From: Physcomitrium patens
Taxonomy: Eukaryota > Streptophyta > Bryopsida > Funariales > Funariaceae
NCBI RefSeq assembly: GCF_000002425.4
Contig: NC_037260.1
Coordinates: forward strand, 13,015,516 to 13,079,515
Length of the DNA stretch: 64,000 nucleotides
Reading direction: 5' to 3'
Of the stretch, positions 49,293 to 59,986 are shown one piece after another (within the stretch, counting starts at the first letter, position 1; every line of letters begins with the position of its first letter). Both the position numbers and the translations under genes were made by a program. Under the pieces are notes generated by a model, which was not told the origin of the DNA, ran no database searches, and saw only the letters and a program-made list of their open reading frames with translations.

Positions 49293-49994
49293 TTAGCACC
49301 GAGAGGTGCAAGTTGTATTGTGAAAACTCTTGCTCAGTAAATTGCCCGCCCCCAAACCCTTCTGCGGCGTCGTTGCCACCACCTGGCACCCGAAGTGCTT
49401 CCACCTGGACCTCCTGTCCGCGATCAGGTACCGAGTTTCGAAGTAAAACTTCACAACGAATTGACCCCGATCACACTGCAGCTCTGCCTCCAGGACTGGC
49501 CCCAGCTGTTGCCGCAGCGAGGCTTGCTCCCCCTTCACCCTCACCACAAGTCCCCTCGTCCCACTCGGCGTCAAGGAGAACTCCAGTTGAACCTCTTGTC
49601 TCAGAATCAGATCACCCCTGTACCTCACAGCCACAACTAATTCTCGAAATGTGGTGAAGCACCCTGCCACCGTGTTCGGACTCCAAGTCGAGAACGTCAA
49701 GTTGAAGTCACTGTTAACCAGTCACGGCGAGTCGGGGGCTTCCGCGGTGGTATTTTGGTAGACGGCCATGTGTCGAATGCTCGCAGTCACCAGCGACATA
49801 CCTGGCGGTCGGTGGCAGTTTTTTAACATTGCGTTCATCAGTAAAACGGCCATTAACATGAATATCACCCAAAAGCAATATATGGAGCACCTTTTCCTTG
49901 AGAATCTTGTCATGCTCTCGTGACATCGTCTATGGAGCGGCACCGGGAAGACGATGTATACCTTACAAGATCGGTCCTCTTCACAAGTCTGCAT
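49293..49994 (-). pseudogene. LEA_2/NHL (NDR1/HIN1-like) membrane protein gene with one in-frame stop
   Basis: A single minus-strand frame of 234 codons has the layout of NDR1/HIN1-like proteins. A short N-terminus with KVYIVFPVPLHRR is followed by a basic patch (RFSRKR), one membrane span (about residues 36-57, CSIYCFWVIFMLMAVLLM), and then the extracellular LEA_2 domain with NSDFNLTFSTWSPN and ELVVAVRYRGDLI. The start at 49994 precedes the typical motif. Family members are about 200-260 residues and act at the plasma membrane in defence and stress. One TGA at 49722-49724 (codon 91) separates the membrane span from the domain; everything after it stays in the same frame with no other break. 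A tryptophan codon (TGG) at this point would be the simplest ancestor. Either a recent pseudogene, a null allele, or a base-call error. The last ~35 residues do not look like the family. Confidence 0.65.
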
Positions 49995-51101
49995 TGTTGC
50001 AACTGTCTACGGAGACTGCATAGTGCGAAGAATGCTCAGAACTCTAGAAAGTGTGTGCGAAAATGGGTTCCAATCATCGTAGAACAGGCCTGCTCGTGTT
50101 ACCCATTCACCATAGAAAGCAACTCGGAGGCAGAGTATACTTCAATATGTGCTCGACTCACAAACTTGTAAGGGAAACCAGCCATTACCTACGTGCACAG
50201 TCGGTGGCGACTGATGTTGACAAACGCGACGGAGAAGTATCGCAGTTCTCAATTGGAATCTAAGCAGCTTCTGAGCAAGTTTCCTGCTTCCAGAATTATG
50301 GAGTGAAGTGACTTTGCTTCATTCGGGATGCTCTTTTTGTTCTTTTGTTTTTTTATGCCCCCTTTTCCAGGCTGCACGAAAGTGGAGAAGTAAAGTTTAG
50401 TGCACTCAAGCTGTGGATAAGATCACCATTTCGGCAAATCCCAGTAATTTCTTACTAGTTGTGCGGACTGGGTAAGTCCGCTTCACATTGATAGAAAAAA
50501 CTCAGCTACTTTGATGAAATATACCACACTACATCGGAAAGATATATCTGAGCTGCTGAAATTCAGATCTAAGTTAATCAATTTCCCAGATGTACACAAT
50601 TGTCCAAAAACGATTTAATGTTGTCCAGAACCAACTTGGATCTTGGTCGATCCTAATTCAGAGATTCCGAATTGTACTGAGTCATTCAATTGTTTCCCAA
50701 GTTTCGTTTATTTTGGTGAATAATTGCAAATCTCAAGGGTTGTCACATCTATGATTTTCCATATAGTTTGAAAATATACATATGCAATATATATAGGAAG
50801 CTTTTGTATTAGGCTCCAATTCAAGTGTTTCTAAATGTAAGCACACTGGATCTAATCAATCGAACTCGAAGATGAACTATAGATTCGATGATAGGAAAGT
50901 ATCTGAGAGCTTGAAGGAGATAACAGTTACAACATTTGCAACTTGATGCACGAGATTATGCTTAGCTTCAAGCTCCTCAAGACTCGGCGCCTTATCAAAA
51001 CTCCTCCATACTATACATTCTCTATGTTGTGATAGAGATTATCCAATGGGACAGTGGGAAGTGGGAGAGGTTATGTAGAGTGAGGTTGTTATTCAGAATC
51101 C
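49995..51101. other. Spacer between the LEA_2-like gene and the PES gene
   Basis: Upstream region of the minus-strand LEA_2-like gene and downstream region of the minus-strand PES-like gene. No further gene or RNA was recognised. Confidence 0.5.
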
Positions 51102-53824
51102 TCAGGGCTTGAATGTCGGTGCTTGCTTGTAACCTCCTACACTTTGCTCGGACAAGATTCGGGGAACGAATTTCCGATAAGGATCCTCTTGTCGCTTCCA
51201 CTGCATCCCAATCAAAGCAACATGTGAGTCACAGTACAATTGTATCACTGCATTCTCTCAGCAGATGTTGCTTATGTACAATTTAGTTGATGGGAGATAG
51301 CTCGAATCAACACTGCAGACAGATGTCTCACGAGAGACTAAAACCTTCAATGGATCAGAGGTATGAAGGTAAGCAATGCAGTGAGTTACTACATCCCAAT
51401 CATCGTGTACAACGTTCTAACTTTTTCGAGGAAGAAAGAGGTATGTACCAGTAAGTATTCAAGACCTCTTTCCACCTCACCCTGAACATGTTTGTAGATA
51501 GCTTTTGCCTGCTCCTTATCTTTCTGCAGCTCCCTTTCCCTTCCTGAGATTCATCATATTTCATAATATCATCAAATTTCAACAATTGCTAAAACATGAG
51601 AAAATATGAGCGTGCACGGTAACACTGACGTATACATATCCACCTACAGTGCTTGAAGCACCTACAGCACAGTTTTGATAGCAAATTCACCCACGCAAAC
51701 CTTTGGCTTAAGCTTTATCTGCCATAACATTTAGACAAAATATGCTGTCCAGACGGAAACAGTACATTGGTCAGAACTAAGATTATACCTGCTGTGATGA
51801 CAGGTTTGCCAAATTTTATGTACAGTCTCCCTGGGTTCAGCTTAGGAGCTGCAAATGGGAAATGAACAGGCTGATCTGCTACTTCCTCATTAAGATCTCC
51901 CCTGTAATAATAAAACGTGTGCAAGTTGTTGACAAAAGTAAGTCTTGAATCTATGCATACAAGCTTCAAAAACTTGATAACAAACGCCATTCCTACAAAG
52001 GTCACTTCTTGACGCCTGAAAACGCTGCCGTCTAAGGCAAAGAATGCGGGCTTTGGTTTGTAGACTTCCCTACACTCCAACACTCTCAACAAAGTGACTC
52101 AAATCTATCATGTTTATAAGTAAAAAAAGTCTAAATGTACCTGATATTAATAGTAGGAAGTGACACTTTTTCTTCGAGACCTGGTATTCTTCTCAGGTCA
52201 TTCAGATCCAAAATTATCTGGCATTATGCACACAAATTATGTCAATTATTGACAACGTTCTTGAAGTCATTAAACTACGTATTTCTTGTCCAAAAATTCC
52301 CCATCAACTGCAAGTCTTTCTCTACTTCAAAATGTTTATAATCAGAGCATTGAGTGCATTCTACAAGCTCTTCTAAATCACTTATTAGGCGCGTGTTGCT
52401 CAAGTCTAATCGGGAAGTAAGATATTGATCCAAGGATAGCGTCAGGAAGACTGCATACATCAATTATATCATCCTCTCCAACAGTTGAGACAGGAACAAT
52501 GGTGCACCCAAACCGCGCCGCCATCCTGACAAACTCCGATCGTTCAGGCCAGAAAAGCTTGTGAGCCTCGCCCTGTCACCAATCGTGTTGATGAGCGCAA
52601 CAATCGACCGTTGACGAAACAGCCAACAAAATAGATAATTGTAGCGTACGACCTTCTGACTTTCAAAATGAGATGAGAATTACTGGACCTTGTTCTCAGT
52701 TTATTCCTATGCAAAAACAGTGGCTCATATGTGAAGCACCAAACTCTCGTACAGATCCTCTAGGAAACAAATGGTAGACGCCTTCCTTTTCTAAATTGAA
52801 AATGTATATAAACGTACCTTACGGTGAAGAGCCTCCCGCGCTCCTCCTGGATATAGCAATAAAGACTGTCCATTTTTAAGAATCTTAAACATCGCTTTAC
52901 TTGACACGGGTACTGCTCCGAATGCACGATACAAGTCGCTCATTCCGGGTTCCTGAATTCATTAAAAAAATCCAAAGACAATGCATGTCACATATCAGAT
53001 ATGCACATGCAATTTGGTGACATTTTTCAGTAAGAGAATCTCTGTGCAGACCAGGTTTGGAACCAGACATGAAACCAGCGCATAAAACTAGGGATCTAAA
53101 CAACTTGGCGCCCTTTACTTAAAATCAGAGCAAGAACCATTTGGTAGAAACTCGAATTCACTTTCAATTTGAATAAAAGACCCCAAGTGTTCTTTACACC
53201 CCTTCTGTATGAGTGTTGAATTCAAAAAAATTGAGGACATTCCATCATGCTGATCAGATCACAACCAACTTACAACACAATAGCATCACAATGCAGCACA
53301 AACAATCACATATTGATGTTCGATGTGTATGTATTCGACTACGAACCTGCAATTCTCCCTCGAATTGGGTATCAAACAATACTGGATGGCCCAATCCACG
53401 AACCATGAGACCCCTTTCCTTGAAAACTTTGTATATAATTAAAGTCATATCCAACCCAAAATACACGTGATTCCCTACAAAAAGAACTGGTCGATCGTTG
53501 GGTATATTCTGTAGACCGACTTCAACTTCACCGCTTATAGTTGTGGACAAAAACACAGGGCTAATCGCCTGCCAAACCAACCTACAAAAGTTCAAATCAA
53601 ATATCGCATTAAAAATAAAAATAAATCACCTGCAACGATTGCCACCAACACACTCAGCAGCCTCTAACATCAAGACAATGTATGAATTCATTGAATTTTA
53701 GTAATAGACCTGCATAAAGTCTAAGGTACTACGATCTACTGAAAGACTTAGTATGACATATATACGACAAGTTGCAACACAAAGAGCTCAAAAAGATAAT
53801 CAGGATTATATGTAATTTTATAGG

Positions 53825-53858
<34 letters not shown>

Positions 53859-56800
53859 ACTCAGAGTTTTTTTCGTAAGCATCGTCAAAATCATCCTGAG
53901 TTGGTACAACAAAATCTGTGACTATGTCCTGAGTTCGGCCTCGGCGGTAAAAACCAGCACCCTTTATCACTGTGGCTAGATTAAGCCCACCTTCCTGCAC
54001 ATGCCACACGGCCTTTCAGATGCCATAGGATAACAAGACCTTTAAACACACTAGGTTTGATGGTAAGAAAATCACAAGAGTTTTTGCTAAAGAAAGAGAA
54101 GCCTGACCAGTAATAGAGTGTGGCCACTATCTTTGAAGTATCGAGTTCGACACTGCGGCAAGATCTTCTTAAGCCTTCTAGCTTCATCTTCACTGGGCAA
54201 CATTTGGTCGTTCCCACTGACAGACCACAGGCAAAACTTAGGCAAATCTTAGGCAAATATAATTGTCTGTGACTTCTCTTATGCTCTACCGAACCAATTC
54301 AAAGACTTCACAACCTATATTTCAGTTATGACTAATTACACAGAAATCCAGTGTTGCTATTGTATCTATTCTAGAAGATTTAACTTGAAAGTTTCCAGGA
54401 TACTGCAGTAAAGAATACTTGCACTCCGGACACCTTCTGTGCAAATGTGAGACCTTAAATTCAACCTTTCTCACTGCGTCTTTCACGTTCTGAATCTAAC
54501 ACGATCAACTTGCATCATACATGAATTCTGCGTCAAAATTTTACAAACACATAATGAGCAGTAACGTACCTAACTAGCAACAACACCTCAGCCCGTACAG
54601 AGTGAAGCCGGGAATTGGTGTACAGCGCTGCTGAATGAAGCAATTTCAACTTCCATAGAAGGGCGTCTTTTGGAACTACCTCAGACAAAGTCTGCCAGAA
54701 AACATCAATCAATTACTGCTCATTCATGGCACACCCCTGGATATGACAGAGGAACTTCGCAGATACATCACCACATACTTCGAAACGCAATTCAACATTC
54801 CGTGATTTACAGAGGCTATTTATACACTCTGTAGAGCATTGTTCTCGATGAATTTGAAAATTACAAAAAGGCTGCCAAGTATTCAGGATATGATACCGGC
54901 AGGGTTGGCAATAACGTCAGAAGCGATTCACGTAACTGCAGCGCTCTCTCAACAGTAGAGGCATTCCGTTTCACTTTCGCTTCCGCCATCTTTATTGGAT
55001 CACCTGAAAGCTCCACACATACGTATCAAATCACGTTCATCTTGAACAACTGCACACTGTTGAATAGGATAAACTTTTGTTTCTGGAAAGCTGTAATTGC
55101 TTACCCATAATGAAACTCAGTAAGTAAGGAACGACGCCAAACAACTGCGACGGCGCTACTTTCAACAGAGGGAACAGGGGCTGCAACTGGGATCGGTCAA
55201 ACGATGTCGCTAAACATCGTGCAAATAACAACCATCGTCAACACTAAATTCAATTACGAAAAGATATGCATCGGTCTTTTCAAAACGTGCAAGTAGCAAT
55301 TTCCATCATCGAACTGCAGCCAAAAGATTACAATTATCCCAAATCGAGAACATAATCACTTGCACAAATGAGTTTCTTATTAGAAACGGCAAGGCTGTAT
55401 AATATGACTTACCTGGATTGGCCAGAACTAAAACCAGATCTATCTCTCGATTATGGGCTGCCAGTGCCAAGGATAAAGCACCACCAAGAGAATCACCCAA
55501 AAGATATAAAGGGGTATGTGGGCGACGAGCATGTTCTGCTAATACTGCTTCTTCTACAATCTTGAGAAGACCTGCAATTGCAATTTAACGTGTTAACTTT
55601 GCAGCTTTAAAATTCTCACACAGCACAAAATTCGCCACACAGATGTTCTATTGCTATGTGGTTTTTCATGTTTTCATTCAATACTTAAAACAGACCCACT
55701 GGAAAAGACAATTCTTAAACATTCAGACTGTACACCTGTAAATGGCGTTCGATCTCGAACCGGAATGTGAAGACATTGCAAGTTAAATAGCCTGCAACCA
55801 CCAAAGTCAAAGATTAACTTAGAAAATAAGAACCATGGAAACATATCTAAACAAACTTTTTGTACGATATTGTTTCAAAACTATGAATATCTCTACTCAA
55901 CTGTGTAGAGCACACATATTCCTCCAAAAAATACATATTATCATTGAAATATACCTGCCAAGTGATTCGTAATGCAAAATAAGACCCAGCCCTGTCCCAT
56001 CCATTCCTACATTTGCCAAGGTAATAATGTCAGTAGGTCAAACTAGATCCCTGAATAGTCTCTTGCAGCCAAAAGAGCATTCAGTGCAAAACCGCAACGA
56101 CTACTTAAAACATTATCAAGATAAGTTTCAGTTCAATATATTAAAGATGTTTGGGGTTCTACAACAAACGACCCACATTCACAATGGTGGTAGTTCAGGC
56201 TATGATGATATCGGATCTCGATCGCTACGACTTGAGGAAGGTTTAGAGTAAAACCATCAAAACCTTTCTCGTCAGAAAGCATGTGTGCACGAAAAGAATC
56301 CATCAAGGACAAAAATGAACATTGATTGTTTTCTAACTTCAATTAACGGACTGTAGCGAAAGAAACCAAATGCCCCAATAACATAAATACATCACGTTGA
56401 CAAACATCATGATGTTTGTCGACAACTAAAACCATTGGAGATAGAAAGAGCAAATCCCACCTGGTACGAAGAAAAGGCTCGGCGCATCGGCTGTTGGGGC
56501 ACTAATTAGGGGAGAGAACCAACGAGGTGGACCACCATCATCATTCAGAAAGTATTTCACCTGACGCCATGAACAAAGCCACATTTGTGAATTTATCGTT
56601 AGTCCTTAAATGAATGACTATGTCAGAGAAATTAGTGGTATGTTAATCTCTGAAACGATTTTAAGGCGGCATGAGACAATTATTGCAAACTTCACCTGCT
56701 CCATGTAGTTGTGAACACTTCGAGGGCCTGGAGTTTCGGAGTGATCATACACTGAAACGTTCGTAGACTTCTGAAGAATGGTGGTACGTATCTTCGATGC

Positions 56801-57106
56801 ATTGTCAGCTCCTTTCTTCGCTACTCCATTTGCAGCTCCATTAGAAGCACCATTTGTAGATCCATTCTGCACCTTCTCATCAGATTCCCCTAGTTTTGTT
56901 CCCCTATCGGCAGATACAGCCGTTACTCGTAGTCGGCGTCCTCGTGCATCAGAGCACGATATTGACGAAAATTTGGCAAGCGCGTAACGAGTTTTAGCAC
57001 AACCAGAGGATATGTCACTAAATTGACACCTGCCATTTGACGAAATCTGTGTTCCTAATAATCCCTTACAAAGCTCTGCTCCAGATGACGTCAACAGTGA
57101 AGTCAT
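51102..57106 (-). CDS. PES: Phytyl ester synthase-like acyltransferase (esterase/LPLAT fusion), 17 exons, complete
   Basis: Plastid enzyme family that moves acyl groups to phytol and to diacylglycerol during chlorophyll and galactolipid breakdown, located in plastoglobules. Exons (high to low): 57106-56696, 56560-56461, 56006-55955, 55791-55736, 55571-55413, 55209-55105, 55003-54897, 54691-54570, 54216-54108, 53994-53861, 53581-53347, 52952-52818, 52572-52459, 52217-52141, 51901-51789, 51543-51449, 51200-51102. Every junction is GT-AG and phases close to 740 residues with a TGA stop. The first ~60 residues are Ser/Arg-rich, like a transit peptide. Alpha/beta-hydrolase half: FFVPGMDGTGLGLILHYESL, nucleophile in GDSLGG (Ser about 234), NDQMLPSEDEA (Asp about 374), DSGHTLLL (His about 403). 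Acyltransferase half: VGNHVYFGLD (about 488-496), ERGLMVRGLGHPVLF, LLLYPGGAREALHRK, and RLYIKFGKPV. Length and order match Arabidopsis PES1/PES2 (about 700 residues). No disabling change is seen. Confidence 0.95.
53825..53856 (-). repeat. 32-base T tract (minus strand) at a PES intron donor
   Basis: The T run starts five bases inside the intron after exon 10 (donor GT at 53860-53859). U-rich sequence just past a donor is a known splicing aid in plants; the homopolymer itself is prone to slippage. Confidence 0.85.
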
Positions 57107-59986
57107 GTCTTTTCAGCTCGAGATGATTTTAAGCTGTGTTAAAGCATGCACATAAATCCACACTAACGTAGAAAAAGCAGTCAATGAACTGCAGTTCACT
57201 GAACTTGCAACTAACTTAATGGTCAGATGCACGATGTAGACAGTAACGCCGCACATTCACTGAAAAAAACATGCACCAACGCACAGTGTCAAATTCTTGT
57301 GTTCTGCAATTTCAGGACAAACGAAATTCTTTACTGTGCTGGCAAGACTGTGGAGACTCTAGCGAGCTGCTGAGCTTCCTAATTTCGAAAATTCATGCTT
57401 CCATGAGGTAAATATTAATGCTATTTTGCACCTAAAGATGTTATACAAGACAGTCAGGAATATAATGAGTAAACTAACCAACAGAATTCGAGTAAGGCCT
57501 TTCAACACATTCTCCATGAAATTCAGACTAATAACTCAAGAACTAGTGCAGATTTCAAACATAAAAAATAAAAAATAAAAACTTGATACAGAGACTCCGC
57601 CCCTAAGCACATCCGGCAAGTCTTCAGTTCGAAATTACGATGTTTACAATCGATCAGGGCTAAGTACCACAAGTACTACACAATTTGGGTTCATGATCAA
57701 GAATTTGCAGCACAGCAACTTGCAAAAGGTTGCGCATCGTGGAAGCTTTAAATTAAGTGAACTCAAACAGGAGTACTAGGAGGTGAAGCGGAGTCTGTAA
57801 CAAATGAGGGTCATTTCTTTCGAGATACGACCGTATAACGATATCCTTTGAAGAATACTCAGTACTATCTTGAAAGTATCCAGATATACGTTCATTGTGA
57901 TACGTATCTGAAAAAAATTGAGCATTCTACTGTACGACTCTCAAAAAGGGAAACTCTCGCAGCAAAGGCTCATAATTCCTTCAACAATTTCTAGCTTCAG
58001 CTCTTGATTCAACAATTGTTCAGAACACTCAACGACATTGCAAAGACAATTGAGAGCCTCCATTTCAACTAAATCATACTAACTCCCACAAAATTTGGTA
58101 TCATCCGATAGCTCAACGAAATCATTCCGCCTTTCCAGCGACCAAAACCAAACCAATCACGACGACGAACCAGTTAAGTCATTACCAATCCAACACACCA
58201 GTCCCCGATATCTCTTCACCAACGGCCTACCTCAGAAAAACTGAAGCAGGAACGGCCACCTCTACCAGTCCACCTCCAACAAACGCGCAACGAACTCAAG
58301 ACCAGCTTGAATTCCACTACTCCACCCTGAGTACTGTCCAATTTAGGACTCAGCTCAACGTCCAACACCACCACAGTGCAACATCGGGACGAAGCTGATA
58401 TCCACACCGTACACACAACTTACATGATGGAAATTGATGAAAATGGCGAAGATATTTACAAAGTTCTTTACAAAAATACGAGGGACAAGTGCACGAAAAG
58501 CGTAGAGTGGCTGGCCGAGAGAAGAAACAAAAAAAAAAATGAGGTTGGAAATTGGAAATTAGCAGTTGAAGAAGAAGTTGAAGAGGAGGGGCACATGAAA
58601 GCACACGTCGATGCTGTGAGGTTATCAGGACATGTGGTGGATCGGCGGAGTGGGATCAGTCCGCCCTCGTGGCTCCACAATCTCGAGCTCGCTTGCTTGC
58701 TTGCTAGCTTAGCTCGACTTGCCCCCCCCCCCCCCCCCGCCCGCCGGCCTCAGTGACCGCAAAGGGGACGAACTAACGAACGAACGAAATATGTCGATGT
58801 TGTTGACGAACGCACCTCTTGAACGAAATATTTACCGGATGGCAAAATAAAACCCTATTCAATGATACCAACCTATGTTTTAAGTTTGCATTTTGGCATG
58901 TCATTCAAACTTTAACATGAACTATTGACTGCCAAAATTTGAATATTACAATGACTCCATAGTTTCTAAAAAATAATATTAAACTAGACATGTTGAATCT
59001 TGTTTCAAATGCCAGATTTCTGTAAATTATTCTTCAGATTATTAACAAATAAATAAGAAGAAAGAAAGTTTAATTTTTTTACAAAATTTGAGGATTGTAT
59101 TAAAAGCCACAAGCTCCCATATTTTCCATACAATTCCATGTTATGTGGTCTAATCCTTTAGATTTAAAAAAAGAAAAAGAAAAAGGACATCAGTATGAAT
59201 GGCCCCTCCTTAAAAATATGGTCCAGAGTTGGGGGTACAAGACATCAAAAGGGAAATTAAGTCCACCAAGACCACGAAACGGTCTTACGGTTCAGATCAA
59301 CGACGCCAGGGACTACGGTCGTGGTTAAGAGACCCCATACCCGTGCTTCCCATGGTCCATCGTCGTCGGTCTCTCTCTCGATAGCGCCCCGCGCTTTCGT
59401 CGCTTCTTCCTTCTCTCGGCGTCGATGCTTCTTGCCCACGCTCATTCATTATTCATCATATTTATCATCTCGCGAGCCTCGCCCCAATTGTTGTCCCATT
59501 TGAGCCCATTCGCGGTCAAACTATTGCTTTAGTCGATTTGAGACTAGTTTGTTCCTCTGGTGGTGATTGGGTGTTGGGTAGGGTTTGTGCATGAATGTGA
59601 ACCTTGGAGTCTGTGTTATTGTTCTGGAATTGGGTCATAGTTTCTTAAGGTTGGAAGTTAGTAACGTAGCGTCAACTTGATCAATTGGGTATGATTGATA
59701 GGTTTGTTGAAGTTTATGTGTTTATATTTTCATTTTGGGGTTGAATTGTGTTGGAAATGGTAGAGATAATCACAGGAGTAAGGTTTTTCTGTTGGGGTTT
59801 CATTGATTTGTTGACGCGTTTTGGGGGATCATTGATACAAGGGTTGAGTGTGTTTTCTTTTTAGGGGGGGGGTCAAGGGGTTTGAAATCGAGGCTTTGAA
59901 TTGGTTGCTGATTGATATTGGAGAGTTCAAGGTTGGCCGAGTTTGTGTAGGCAAGGTTGGTAGCGGGTTGACGTGGTGGATGCGTG
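57107..59986. promoter_or_regulatory. Shared upstream region of two divergent genes (PES-like, -; FLOE-like, +)
   Basis: No coding gene is supported between the two start codons. On the minus strand, about 58700-58230 is pyrimidine-rich and leader-like and may be a non-coding first exon of the PES gene: a possible donor (GAG/GTAGGC near 58230) and a possible acceptor (TTTAACACAG near 57135) would bracket a 1.1-kb leader intron. On the plus strand, 59360-59450 is a CT-rich patch typical of plant transcription start areas, pointing to a FLOE-like leader of some 600 bases. Both assignments are inference. Confidence 0.45.
58722..58745. repeat. Poly(C) run with GC-rich extension
   Basis: Seventeen consecutive C residues followed by GCCCGCCGGCC-like sequence, preceded by a short CTTG repeat (about 58690-58704) and followed by ACGA repeats (about 58772-58787). 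On the minus strand this is a G-run at the putative PES transcript start area and could form a G-quadruplex. Confidence 0.85.

Noticed and set aside
58376-58756. 126-codon plus-strand open frame ending in a proline run
   Set aside because: Lies in the likely leader region of the PES gene; the end is translated poly(C), and no family features are visible.
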